Positions 21,875-36,800 of a stretch of DNA of 64,000 nucleotides are shown piece after piece. Origin of the DNA: Watersipora subatra (lineage: Eukaryota; Bryozoa; Gymnolaemata; Cheilostomatida; Watersiporidae); the NCBI RefSeq assembly GCF_963576615.1, contig NC_088709.1, positions 17,373,264 through 17,437,263 on the forward strand. Reading direction: 5' to 3'. Both the position numbers and the translations under genes were made by a program. Below the pieces are notes generated by a model. It saw only the letters and a program-made list of their open reading frames with translations, ran no database searches and had not been told where the DNA came from. Each line of letters starts with the position of its first letter. Position 1 is the stretch's first letter.

Positions 21875-24800
21875 ATGAACTCTGGAGGACAACCGGTAGT
21901 TGTTTTAAGTAAGTTTGAGAATTCCTGCAGATGATAACCCGAATGCCTGACCTCAGGCGTTGTAAAGCTTTCAAGCAACTTCTTTCTGAGTCCTTATTAA
22001 GCTTCCACCATGTTATCGTTGTTCTTTACAAATAGTACAGGTGTAACAATATATGGCTATGTAAGCTTTTTCACATTTTTGTTCTCATACGGCACGAGAA
22101 GATGATGTAAAGCTGGTGATAGATGTTTTGTTTGTTGTTAGAGATTCGAGTTTGTCCCGTAAAGATCTCCATAATTTGATATCAGTCTTAAGACAATGCA
22201 CATTACTGGTGCTAGTGGTTTAGGATTAGCTGCGACTTTAAGCAAAGTGTAAAAACCATACGCCAGAGCGAAAAGTGGCATTTGCTAAGTCACCTGGAAC
22301 ATCATTAATATAGCAGAAAAATATGATGTACAGACGGTTCCCAACCTACGAATGAGTTACGTTCCGAACGATTGTTCGTAAGGTGAATTTGTTCGTAAGT
22401 TGCTTCAGTGCTATATTTTGTAGTATAATTTATGTTTTAGGCCTATATAAGTATATTGAAGGTTTATATAAGTATGTTTAAGGCTTGTATAAGTAACCTG
22501 TATTGGTTTGTACTGAAAAAAAATTTAATAAAATGGAGATAATACTTTGATGGACGCCGGGCCAGGATACTGCATTTCTTATTTATTGTACGTCTTGTCT
22601 ATTTTTTATACAGTCATACTTCGACTTACGAGCCTAATGCGTTCCAAGACTGAGCTCGTATGTTAATTTGCTTGCATGTCGGTGCAATTTATTTACATAT
22701 AAAAGAATTAAATATATATTGATTGGTTTCCAGACTCTAAAAAATGCAAATAAAACACTCAAAACAAGATATTGTTACAGAAAGAACATGTTGGTTATTG
22801 TCCTAACTTACCACATGCTTTCAAAAAGCAACAAATAAAAAATAATGCAAGGAAGTATGATTAATTAAAATGTAAAATTAAATACATACAATAGCAGCTA
22901 ACGCTAGCATTTGCCAGGGAGGGAGATAAAAGTTATCCTTCATTACGACAATTGACTGTGATAAATCTGGATTTTATCAATGTCTTAAAAGACAAACTTA
23001 GAAGCAAACCTAAAAGCAAACTTTTATTTTCAACTTAACGTAATTAAAATTTCTTCGGCGTTCATAGTTTGAAGTTTCTCGCTGGTTAGCTAATTTTTTC
23101 TTTGTTTCGCTTTCACGACCAGCCGGCCGTTTTAAGATAAACCTATCTAAGAACGTTTGCCCTTGTCGCCCTTTCAACATGTTGCAATTAGGACGAGCAC
23201 AGGTGTCATCGCAAAGGGTTAATGCACGACCACTAGCCAACTTGTCCGAATGTCTATTTTTATAGTTTTGATACATAGCACCGGCCTTTTCACATGGCAT
23301 CGTTTCGGTACGCTGTCACCGGCCAAATGTTTATCTTTTATCCAATGCCTGAGCAGTCTCGCCATCAGCGGTCGTGAAGTTCGCTGTGCCATTTATAAAC
23401 TATGGTTAGTCCTTTTGCGAACTAAATGCCCTAAATATAATCCTTCTGTTTGATAATTGTGGATGTATTTCTGTCAAATTGCTGAGCTAGCTCAATCACG
23501 CATACACATTTCGTATATTTTTTAATAGTTTTCCGTTTAATATCAACTGTTATCATTCGCTTTTTCTTTGCATTATCTTTCATTTTATTGGCAAATTTTC
23601 GGTCCACGCACAGTACTTTTAATTCACATAATTCTGCACTGAAAATTGTGCACAAAAAACACGGTACAAAAGTATAACATGAGCAGTTGAAAAATACAGA
23701 GTGATACTGTTCTCATAAAACACCTCCGGCATACTTAGGATGCACCTATCAATACCAGAAATCCATTACTATGTTGGTTTTGGTATGACCATTGTTTGCA
23801 AATGTAACTAGGTTATTGTTGACGGCACAAAGTTGAATGTGACAAGTAAGACCACTGCTGAAACCATGTTGTTCATGCTAAAGATGTTTGTACAAGGTCT
23901 CATTGAGGTAGCGCAGCACAATCAGCTCTATGAATTATATTTGTTACACGATTTGGTGTCATGTTCTGATATACTGGTTGCGTTTCCATAGTTGAGGAAG
24001 CTTTAATAATGAGTGAAAGACAGGCAGCAGTAGTATGCAAGTCGACAAGCATATCAGGTTTCCTGATTTCAACAGGCCTAAAGTATTTTTCATTTGACAA
24101 GCCTAAGATGACTTCACCCATGTTTGTCAAGATATCATGCCATATTGGTAATGTTGCAAACCATGAAAGTCATTGGCAAAATGCTATGCAGAAATCAAGG
24201 AGTTCAAAAGCCGCACAGTTTTTTGGGTTCTCCAACAATACCCCATGTTCATCTTTGAGATTTGTTAAACATGAGTTTTCATTTTTGTCTGCTCTCAAGA
24301 GATTGTACAAAAACCATAAGTTATTAATGTATTCTATCGAAAAAGTATGATTGTTGGATTACTTGCATACCCTTTTACGCTCACTCCTATTCTGTTCACT
24401 TCTGGTAGTACAGAGTCCATCGTAATTGTAAACTGTTTTTTCACATTGGTCAAAGCATCAAGACTGTATTAAACAAGAAACTACTATTAGCCTGATACAG
24501 TTATTAATTATTTCAATGGCACTGCTTTCAAAGTTATCAAAAAAACTAAGCTTTGGAGTGGAAAAATAGACTTTAATACGAACGGCAACCACAAAAGAAA
24601 CCGAGTCATTATTTGTACGGTTTCATGGACACTATTCTACTAATCACTTGCTATTATAGGTTCGTAAAAATCAAAGTATTTCAAAGTGGCAGTCAAATGG
24701 AGGTAGAGTTCAATTGGAGGGTGTGCTCTATTTTTCAACCCTCCTATAGCAGCGGTTAAATAGGGGTGGCGTTCAAATAAAGGTGGTGTTCAATTAGAGG

Positions 24801-27800
24801 TTTTACGGTATGTTAAACTTTGACTTAGATAATCCATAACAAAGTCCTAACAAAAAAGCCTCCAAGTCGAGATTACACAAAAATTACGCATCACCTTTTT
24901 ATTTCCTTATTTTACTGACTGATATTATTGATGTATATTAATAAATCGTTTCGATGAAATTTAGAAAGTAGCCCGTGTGAAGTAATTGCTGAGGTATCTA
25001 ATGAAACAAGAGAAAGAGTTCAGAGATGACAAAGGCTGATTGCACAATTGCATAGCTAATCGAGACTATTCAAGCTCATGTGGGTAGTTTATGCCACACT
25101 TGTTCCATACAAACAACAGATGGCATAACATAGGACATTGTTTAAATTACCAATTTGTTACAAGTATGTTAGTTGAAATCTTCTTGTGTGTGAAATTTGT
25201 AAATTGTTATATTTGTCATGCGATCGAATGTATTTGTGCTAATGATTATGGTGAGGCAATCAATGCATTTTCTAGCATTTAATGCACATATTGAAAAATC
25301 TTAGCAATGTTGGTACTGTGGCTGTAATTTTAGTTGTATTTTGCTTTTTGTAAAGTTATTTCAATCATTAGGTTTATACAATCAGCGCATTAAAATTCTG
25401 TTTTTGATGAAACACTTCGATGAAAAATACTAACAAACGTGGAGTACTTGCCATAAAAAGATCCAACAGTGTTTGTTGTATGTTTGGCGTAATGGAACCA
25501 ATAAAAAGCTTATGCAGCAATTTTCACAAAACCGGTTTTGTAACACCAAGTGCCAACAAACAAGTACTAAAAAAAGGAGGAGTTACTCATGACCTGTATA
25601 GGCAATTTTATATGCCTTCAGCAATACTGCTACACTATATCAACTGTTTTCAATTTTAACCTATGTCTAACTAGGAGCCCTGCGGAGCCTTCTACTTTTC
25701 ATATATAAGTCGCATCTAAGCTCAAAATTACTTGAAGTTTGAAACCCTATTCTATTAAGTCTTCAAAAACTTCAATTTTAACTGACCCATTTTAAGCTGG
25801 GTGTGTTATTAGTCGTATTAGGTTGACATAATTGCAACATGGCGCCATTCTTTTCCATCCTATGCTGTAACTAAACCTTTATGACGTGTAGATCAGAATA
25901 CTAAACGAGAGCAGGGACGAAAGGTTCAACTCGGCAATGTACAAGCTGGAAAGGTATGTAGCTTGCACACCATGGATCATCAATTTTTACCAGGAAGCTT
26001 TAGTGTTCACGAAAGAGCTTGCTTAGAACCGTGTTGATTTAGTAGTTATATTCCTTGTGAAGCTAGTTTGGTATTCACCCTGATTCCTACATGAATATTC
26101 ATCCGGAAACAAACAATGTTGGCATATGTCGTTATTATCAGTAAATTAAACAAACTGACATGGAACTTGAAAAGGAGCATGAGGTCGCAATTAAATCTTC
26201 CAGGATGGTCCAATGTTGAGTATGGCAAAGATTTGATAAAGTTTCAGGTCTCAGGCATATCATCCTACGAGTGGAACAGCATCTGTTTGCTTATGGCGTT
26301 TGAGGAAAAGTTTTAGATGCTTTCTAAACGATTTGCTGCAGTAATTTATTCAAAACTTAAATTTCTTATCCTTGTCAGTGCTGTCGTAAAATTAAACATC
26401 AAAACTACTTTAACTACTCAAAATATCCTTCTCATTAGTTAATGCATTGACGCATTGGCTTAGCAACAGATTTGTAAAATGCTTTTTGTAACATAACATA
26501 CTTGTGAAAATTCACCTTTTTAGGATATGTTCTAGCGAAAAGGCAAGATTTATAGTTTCATTGTTTTGTTTGTTTTTCATCTGCTGGCAGTATTTCCGTC
26601 ATATTTTATACCTTCATCTCATGTCTAGTAGTTTATCGTTTTAGCTTTATTGGAGCTTTGACATTCACTCATTTAAAGGCATTCTATACTCGCAATCCAT
26701 AAAAAACTAGCTTGTGTAGAAGATATTTCACTACCTCCAGTCAATTCGTTAAAGTACAGAGTTCATGTCCAGTTGAACACATCCTCCAGAGCTTTACAGA
26801 TGCGCCTTTTAGGGTTACTTTTCCTCCAATCGTTTTAACAGACATAATTCACTTCGCTACTTACACTTACTACATCAATACAAACAACTCATACATATAC
26901 TAAGTGTTAGGTTTGTCACTAAAGGCATGTTTTTATTTAAGGTTCAACCTTTCTCTGTTTGTAGACAATCGCTGATGTGATCAGAACATGTCTCGGGCCA
27001 CGCGCCATGTTGAAGATGTTAATGGACCCGATGGGAGGCATTTGTATGACTAACGATGGAAATGCAATCCTTAGAGAAATTACAGTGCAACATCCTGCTG
27101 CCAAATCACTTATCGAAGTGGCTAGGACACAGGATGAAGAAGTCGGTGATGGAACAACTTCGGTGATAATTCTTGGTAATATGCTTTTTATTGTGGCCTA
27201 TCATCAGTTGTTTCATTACGCTCATTGAATTTGCTAAAACATTGCTAATTTAACATTACCTAGTTCCAACCCAAAGACTGATCGATGTCTGATTCAGGGA
27301 ATTTTAAAGGAAAAATATGTAAAGTTGAGGTGTTACGCAGTTGTCACTTGAATTGATTATAATTCACTTTGCATCTCAATTTTTTTTAATTGTCACATGC
27401 CACACAAAAATTAGATTTTCATTAATTTGTTAAACTTTGTCATACCTTTATTTAGAAAATATAACTACTTGTTTGATATAAAGCTTTTTATTGCATATCT
27501 CGGTATATTTTTAAGTAAATATTAAAAGCGCAAACAGCATGTTCATTACGAATAATATATTATTTACTCCTTAAAATGAAGCATAATTGGCAAGTGCAAC
27601 CAGCTATATCATACATATCATTAAATTTATAATAGATTTTATTTAACATTGTTTATACATGAGTACTATACAGAGACCAGGTTTCTCATTCTGATCCGTT
27701 TGTTTAGTAAAAAAAACTGTGAAGTTGTCTTTTTAAACAAATTGCCTACAGATAGCCCAGATCAATCATTATTATTTCTGTTAAACAAGTCCACCAAAGA

Positions 27801-30800
27801 TAGATTTTACTGTTTAATCAAGTTTCACAATTCTTTTTTGTAAGTTATCAACTTAGACTGTTAGTAACTATTGTTGCCTATATATCCTTGTAGCAAGAGC
27901 GTCTTTTTTTAATTGAAATAATTTTTATCAGTATTGAACTATCAAACAGTTGGTCCCATCTACATTCGCTAGCGAAAGTCCAAGTTTTGTCTCCTGTTTG
28001 ATCTTCTTATTCCAATCATTCAGGAGATCCAACTTTTCAAATAAGTTTAGCTGTGTTACACGTGGTAGACTGGGCTGCGCGCGTGTTACATGTGGTAGAC
28101 TGGGCTGCACGCGTGTTACATGTGGTAGACTGGGCTGTGCGCGTGTTACATGTGGTAGACTGGGCTGTGCGCGTCTTACATGTGGTAGACTGGGCTGTGC
28201 GCGTGTTACATGTGGTAGACTGGGCTGTGCGCGTGTTACATGTGGTAGACTAGGCTGTGCGCGTGTAAAGTGTTGAATATGTTTCAGCCGGAGAAGTGCT
28301 ACAAGTGTCCGAGTCCTTCCTCACACAGAACATGCACCCAACAGTCATCATAGCAGCCTACAGACAAGCTTTAGAAGACATGCAAGACATTCTCAAGCAA
28401 CAAGTTAGGTAATGTTTTCTACTCTTTTCTCCCTTCAGTTTTTAAAGATTTTCTCGATTCAACTATTGAAAACCTAATAAGCCCGGTGTATTTGTACGCT
28501 TTCTCAAGTAAAAAGTGCAGCGGTGAGATCATTGCAGGAAACTGGCTACATTGTTGTACGTCGCTATTGCAGTTTGGAGGTAGATGTAACCAACAGGGAA
28601 GAGATGCTAAAGATAATCAAAAGCTGTATAGGAACTAAGATCATCAGCAAATGGTCAGATTTAGCTTGCAACATTGCCCTTGACGCCGTTTCCACAGTCT
28701 CCCTTGAAGAGCACGGTCGCAGGGAAATAGATATAAAGCGCTATGCCAAAGTGGAAAAGGTATCAATTGTTGTTAGCGTGTTGTGGATATAATGGAATAC
28801 TGTATTTCCCATATTCCATACTAATTCGTTTCAGGAAAAAACTAACGTATTATTAGTAATCACTTACTCCGCGTAATAGATTGCGTCAAAAACAATGAAT
28901 TAGAAATTGTAGAAAATTTATTGTTGTTCTTATGCATTCCATTCGGAGCTATGTAATGGAAGCTTGATATAAATGTTACTACGGAGATTTTCCACTGATC
29001 AGTGAAAGCCCTCCATGGTTTTACCTGCGTTTGTTTCCTTGGCTAATTTAGAGTGTATTGCAACATGCACAAGTGGTAATTATATCAACATTGCGAAATA
29101 GGTTAGAGCAGTTGTAAACGCTGCATTGATCATGGTTGTACATTTAGTTATCTGAAGATCTCTTTAAGGCAGATATATTTCTATAGTTCAATTAAGCTTT
29201 GAGTGACCTTTGCAATGCTTTGCCTAGACATTAAAAAATCTCTTATCTATAATAAGCCCGCTATAGAAGAGCTTCAATATTTTCTTGCATGTCATACTGT
29301 GTGTCTAATTTTACACAATTGTTAAATCTTCCAAAAACTCCAAATGCTATTAGTTACCAGAATACAGTAGATGCTTCCACAACGTAAATAATCTGTTCCG
29401 ATAACATCTACATTATAGGGATTATGCATGATGTGAACAGTAAATACAATACATGTGAATTGCCTGATTCACTCTAAGATCTTCCCAACTCATCTCTTTG
29501 ACCCTTTAAAAAGGAAAAAGCTAGACTCATTAAATTAAAACTTGACGTTTTAATTTAATGAATGTAGAGTAATTGTAGTATTATTGGTTTGTATCGACAA
29601 CTTTCCTCCTTTTTCTTGTCACTCGCACTCAGTTTATGGTCCATGATTATGGTAATTGTACGATAAGTTTACTATCAATTTACATCGATTTTGTGCAAAA
29701 CAGCAAAGTTTATTCTGCCAAGAAAGATAATCAAAAATATTTTAAATGACTAAAATAATGTAAAACAAAAATATACCTTTACTATAATAATAGTGGTGTC
29801 TGTCTGCCCATATGTCACCAGAATTAGAGGTTGAGATGAAAAATAGCCTTTGACAAGACTCTCACTCGTCACATTCAACTTGGTATGCCAACACTCTAAC
29901 ACCTCCACCAATTGATCGCTTGCCTTTAAGTATTTTTGAATAATTTCCCAGTTACTTAATCTCTGTGTTTTATGGACACGCATGATGATCTCTCACGATG
30001 TACTAGACTGTTAGGGTACTAGTATATATAATGAAGATATCCCTACAAGACGTTTTCTCTCCCAAGTGTGGGAAGAGAGAAATTTTTAAGGCTAACAATG
30101 AGATTCTCATTATTCAAATCAAATTTGAGAACCTGCACTGACTTGACACTTTATTTTATATGGAATTTCTTACGCAGTACGCAGCAAAAGTTTCACATAA
30201 ATTATTTACGTGATTTGGATTTACATTATAGGAGGTTTATGTTAAAGGAGCATCTGCTGTATAAACTTCTGGCTTGTCAATCCCTACAGTTCTGCTGTGT
30301 GACGCGTTTAGATACCAGGTGGGGCCATTGAAGACTCTAAGGTTTTGCGAGGAGTCATGCTCAACAAGGATGTGGTGCATGCCAAGATGAGACGGAAGAT
30401 AGTCAATCCAAGGATCTGTCTACTCGATTGTAACCTCGAGTATAAAAAAGGGGAGAGTCAAACCAATATTGAAATTAGCAAAGAAACTGACTTCGCGTAA
30501 GTTCAGATGCTGCTAGTTTCACGCATACATCCTTAAAAGACAGCCTTTGCAACAGCTATTTGCAGAACTAAATAGGAACATAAATTATTTTGTATCTATG
30601 AAAAAAGTTTGCTATTACATACTGCTATAAAGCTGAGTATATAGTATATATTGTCTAGCAAGGTATAAAAGCTAGACAATCACCATTGAAAGGATACTCA
30701 CCAATTTTGCTTTTATTTCATGAGAAAAGACATATCTAGTCAGTATTTGAACCAACCAAGGGTCGATATAATTCTCTTCTTTGAGACTTTAGATGCTATT

Positions 30801-33800
30801 GTTATGGGGTACCCTTAGGCTCAGTCAAGGTTATGTATCGCTCACAGATAACCCTCATATCACGAGACACCCCATCTATGAGACATTGTAACCATTTGAC
30901 CTGCGTTATTTGTTCTATTTCATGCCCTTGACTGTTACAGATTAGATACAAGTGTTTAACTCATGATTGCAATTGCACATTCTTCTTGACGACATTACTT
31001 TCCATCTAGTTGTGATGTTGTTGTTTTCTTATATATCATTCTTTATTTACTCAATCTTATAACATATTGTCAGCAGTCTTGTTTAGCACTGTTGTAATCT
31101 TACTCTCTCCCGACTTGGCCTCTGCATTTGAGAGCCACTAATACCAAGCACAAATATTTCATCATCTAAGATGTTATAACACTCAATCAATCTAGTGTTT
31201 ACTCCAGCCTCCTGTTGGCATTTACCAACACTATTGTCTGTCTATATGGTAATATTTGTAGCTCTTTCCCTTTGTGAGAAGTCTCTCAGTGTGGCCTATT
31301 TGTAAACCTGCTTCTCAGTATCGTATTCGCTTCAGTCTGAAACCTGTGGTAACGTAGTCATAGTAACATAACTATCGTTGATCCCCTATCGATTACTTAT
31401 CCACATACCATTATATAGGAAATTTTTTTCCTTATCCACTCCCCTTTCTATGTGCCGCTAGAGCTAGCTTTGCTTATATGGTAGTATAATTTCCCAGTGT
31501 ATCCGAGGGGAATTTGTGTTTGCCAAAAACTTCATCAAATGCATAACTGCTCTTTGAATTGAGGGGGTAGTAGTATTCCCAACATATTATATTGAGGAAA
31601 TTTTTTGTTAACCATATCAAGTTGTTTCATTTGGAAACTGTTAAGTCTTCTTGATTTCAGTCGTATTCTCGAATTAGAAGAAGAATACATTCGACAGATC
31701 TGCGCAGAGGTAATCGCTGTTAAGCCAGATCTAGTCATCACTGAAAAAGGAGTTTCTGATCTCGCGCAACATTTCTTCGTTAAAGCAGGCAAGTCTGTCA
31801 CGAATAGTTGCCATTGCATATGTCAGGTTAACTGTAAATTTCTACTGGTAGTCACTCTGCCAGTGTACGTCCGCTCTACATTTTCACTTCACGACTGTCT
31901 GCCTTCGCTTTACGTCTTCTGGGGTGTCAAACTTGCATTTACAAGGCTCAAGTGGGTTACTTATAGATTAAAACATACTCAACAATGCATAGTGGTGCTT
32001 GTTTGAGTTTTACTCATTGTCAGTCATTCATGCAAGGCACACTTGCGTATGCATGTTATAGTTGTATAATTTGTATAATGTGGGTCTGGCAAATGACAGT
32101 TATTGTACAGTGGACTATGGGGCAAACATTTTTTTGTAGTTATTTCTTTGATTATGGTATTACGGTGTTAAGCGTAATATCGCATATATAATGGAAAATA
32201 AAATTGTGTAGACTTCCATATTTCGTTGAAATTTATGTGCTTGTTTGCATGGAAACCTAGTCTTTCAATTGTGTATCTAAAACTGACCAGTTCTTCCAGT
32301 GTTAATATGAATGTTATACAACATAATGGCTTCAATTTCAAATTTATGTTACATTTTTATGTTTTAAAGCTCATGCATTTGGTAATATCTCATACATGTA
32401 CGAATATGGATAATGTAATAGAGTTCTTTAAATAGTGATGATTGTTTTCATGCTTTGTTGATTATTCGAGGTGATTCCAGGCTCGTTGTTTATGCATTAC
32501 ACGCTGTACTGTTGATCGACCCTATATCGATTAAAAATGCGTGTCAGTTAATAAAATTTCACTTGTTGACAAAATGCCTTACAATATTTTTATCTTAGGT
32601 TATGGCTTGGGATAAATTATTTCAAAATGATGGCTCGTCTGCTACATATTATATTGTTTCGATCATGGATTAAACAAATATGTTGTGATAAGGTTTTTAA
32701 TATTTGTAAACAAATCTCTAATCTTTATTAGTGGCCCTTGGCAGGTTTGCCCCTGTACAAGAATCCATGGAGTTATGTTTCCATTCCTTATTCTTTAAAT
32801 TAGGTTTTTATTTCAACAGGTATTAGCGTCCTTAGGAGAGTTCGCAAGTCAGACAACAATCGCATAGCAAGAGCGTGTGGGGCTACTGTGGTGAACAGGA
32901 CGGATGAACTCAAGGAAGAAGATGTCGGCACTGATTGTGGCCTGTTTGAAGTCCGCAAGATTGGCGATGAGTAAGTTAAAATTTTTGCTAATTGCCAGCG
33001 GCATATGATCATGCGCGTGCTGGACTTTGGTACGCTCTTGAACTTGGGATGTTTGTAATAGACTGATTGTGACTCCCGACTTAGTTTTAGTGACACCCAA
33101 AAATATGTTCAGATGGACTATTTTTCCTGTCAGGGAATAATAATCCATGAAGTAGTTTCAATATTTCAGCCTTCACTGTAAATTATTATAGGTTGGACGA
33201 GTGTTTGGTGCCTTTGTAAATATTAAAAATAACAACTAATTTTACGTATTAATATCATGTTTAACAAATGTATTTTTATGTACGTGTAGTTTACTTACAC
33301 AGGTGGGTTTCCATTTCTGTAAATCCTTTCAACATTGCCACACATACAAACTACATATGTCGGCTTTCCTATGACCAATATGTTTGTTTATGTTCAATAG
33401 CAGCATGTGGTGAAAGCCGATAAGGATATGAATCACAAGGAAGCGATTGCGCAAGCCTCTAGTGTCTAGGGTTTTTTTTGTGGTTATCAGTCCTAGGAAA
33501 CGAGCTATAAATATCAAACATTATGATAATAATCATTTGGATCCCCTCTAGTACAACATCAACTCTAGCAGTTATGTTCAAACAAGCCTGTAGAGAAACT
33601 TGTTCATCATGTTACATAAATTATTGGTTTCTCTCTCCTTGAGAAGATCTTAAAGCATGCAAGTTTAGTAGTTGTAGTGATTGATTGCTGAATCTATTGA
33701 CAAATTTATTGTTTGTGCTCTAATGATAGAATACTTTCAGTAGCTTTCCATTGCTCAGTTTATCTGGAGTGAGTGTTGGTTGTTAGCAACCTTCAAGGAT

Positions 33801-36800
33801 TGCTTCACGCCAGGGTATAAAAATTAATTTCACTCAGGAACTTTGGTAATATTGTTTGTACTGGTTTTATAAATTTTTGTCTTTTGTGTTATAAAGTTAC
33901 ATTGAAGTTACATAGAGTGTAGACTGGATGAGCACCTAAATAGTCCGATTACTGTATCAGCCTGTCAGAATGTGGTACATTCTTACAAGAGAAAGGTGTC
34001 AAATGCAAACACGAAATATTCATATATGGCCAACACAAGAAGACATATACTGTCATAAGCTGATGCAATTGACATCACTTACCATTACAGCGTCTCATAC
34101 GGAATATTGATTCATGCAGCATCTTGTTGTGTATCTTAGGAGGCTACGTCAATTAGACCAGTCTGTTACTAGCTCAAATACATGTGAAAATAGGAATAGT
34201 GCAGCCTGGAATGAACTTGCTTCTCATTCACCACTGGTCTCAATTCAAATAGGTTGAAGTACTTCGAAAGTCTTAAAGAGTCACCACATTTACCAGTTTT
34301 ATAAATTAATATTTTTCTGATTTTTGTTGAAACAAAATTTGAATTAGGATTTGCCTCTTGTCCACACAATCAACATCACCAAGTATCTATACATTTGCTC
34401 ATATTAGCTTACGTAGGAAAGATAAGCATCTGCATGGGGGGGTGTTAACTAGAGATGCCCCGATTCTAAATTCACCAGCCGATTCAGATACCGATCCGAT
34501 ATACCGATCCTAATTGAAAAATAATCCGATTCAGATCTTTTGTGTTGCATAGATAGTAGCTCATTTTATTATGCAAATACAAACATAACGTAAAGAAAAC
34601 ATGAATATTATTGTATTTATTTGTTTGCATTTATGGAAAAAAATATATACATATTCATATACTGACATACCGTGCATGTAGTAACAAAACAGTCCATGTT
34701 TCTTGTAATTTGTAAATAAAGGTAATTACTGTTAGTGGTACAGTTCTATCTGTGATAACGAAGTCCCTCTTCTATTGTTGGATGAACTGCTGTGCCTGTA
34801 CAAGTTTAGAGCAAATCAATGTTTCTTTTAAAAACCGTTAGTGATTCAATTATCTCAGTAAGACGTCTCTTTTCTTCCATCATTATCAATGTAGCCAAGC
34901 GTACTGAAGGGGGATTTCCTTGCAACAAATGTTGGAGGACAGGCTACATACCGATACGCCACTGGGGTTACCGTTTTTTGTACAATACAAACGATCCATT
35001 GTATCGTCAGGATCAAGAGAGTGATAGATAACTTTATGCGTCGACTGTTTAAATTACTTTCGTAATGCTAGTAAATAGAAATATTACACTGCGTTCTTGT
35101 TTCCCTATTTTGTTATCTTGTTCGTGATTGCTTGCAATAAAACCTATCGCTGTAATTGGGAAATACCACACTTTTTGTTTACGTTCTGGCTAAAAAGTTT
35201 CCTTCGCTGTGTTGATCAGGCTATAGACATGAAATAAATTGTGTGGCAGGCCTGAAATTCATTAAGTAAAAGTAAGAAGCTTACAGCTGATGATTTTTTA
35301 TTAGTATAGCAGGCTAAAATACAGTTTTCTGCTAAATGGTTGATCTGTAAAAAGTATCGGAAGGTTCAGATTTTTTAAGAAAAGATCGGCCGATACCGAT
35401 TCAGATACTTGACACTCATATCGGCACCGATACCGATTCCGATACCAAAATCGGGGCAACTCTAGTGTTAACAATACCTGCCCTGCCATCTAATAGGTAT
35501 TTCAAATGAGTAAACTGCAAAGATTAATAGAGTTGAAGTAAGGTTTTTCGAAATCAATGTTGTCCTAAAATGATAAAAATGTTTTTGCCATCGACAGCAT
35601 CGGAGTAAAAATTTTCTTCGAAACCAATAATCTGTATGCAGTAAAAATTCATTATTCATGTTATTGGCTGTCCTATTCTGTCCAGCTGTTGTAGTTATTG
35701 TGGTGATGCAAGTCTGTCCAACTCCAATGTGCACAAGCATCCATTTTCTCACAAAGTATGACAATGCTGCAGATGCAATACTGCAGCTGCAATGTTACTA
35801 AATAAAGCATATAATGAAGTGCAGCGCAGCTGTCAGAGATCTCAACTACATTGTTAGATGCCATCTTGATTTAGGTTTTTCATTACTTAAATACTAGCGT
35901 TGCCTACAAATATCTCACTTGTTAATGACATAAAAGTCCATCTGGTGTAGTAATATTGCTGCACTTTATTCGAAAGTGATAGAAAGCTGTTTACTAGCAA
36001 TCTAGTCTAGCCTTTTTAAGACAATCATGCCTAACCGGTCCAGATCAATCCGGTTCACCAGTGTTGTTTACATGAAATGCCTAGACTGATGTATATCCAG
36101 CGAGTTGTGTATGCTTTCAATCAATGCATTCAGGCCTATTTTGTTTACTTTGTAAGTCATAATGATAGCTAATAATATTAACAATGCGTTATGCCCGGTG
36201 TTTACCATTCTAGACCATTCCACGTAGCCATGAAGTATGCGTTATAAGTATTGGTTACCTTCCGCCGTGCTGTTTTTGCTGGGCCGCCGTTTACTTTGAT
36301 AATACAATTGAATTTCAATAAACAATCATTACCAGGCAATTTTGCCTTTGTTGTTCGGATCAGTCAGAGTGACTGACTGTCCCATTGAGTGTGCCAAGTG
36401 AAAAGGAAAAATGTTTCTAGAGCCTTCGCAAGTGAGCTGCCAGCAGTATCAAGCCTTAGTAAATAGTTTACAGCCAAATCGTAGCATTGAGGAACTTCCT
36501 TGAGCGAGTGTTTTGATATGGAGTCACTCTATATGAGAAAAAGGCAGTCTTTAGTTCTGCTACCTACATGTATGTGCAAGCAACAGACAGCGAAAGATTT
36601 CTTTCTAAGAAGCTTTTTTATTTAGCTACAAATGCAACATGTTTCAAGTTATTGACACTACCGTGCGCCGGACTTTTGCAAAAACCTACCATAAACACTT
36701 GTAGATTTTATAATGGTTTTACCAATATAAAGTTGAAATAAGCAATCTAAATAACTCAGCGGCAACCTACTTATTTAGCTAAAAACAAGTTCTAACTGCT

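Noticed and set aside
27950-28276. Repeating open frames with CARVTCGRLG units
   Set aside because: They come from the 30-bp minisatellite in a CCT3 intron, whose unit length keeps any frame open. There is no splice or homology support.
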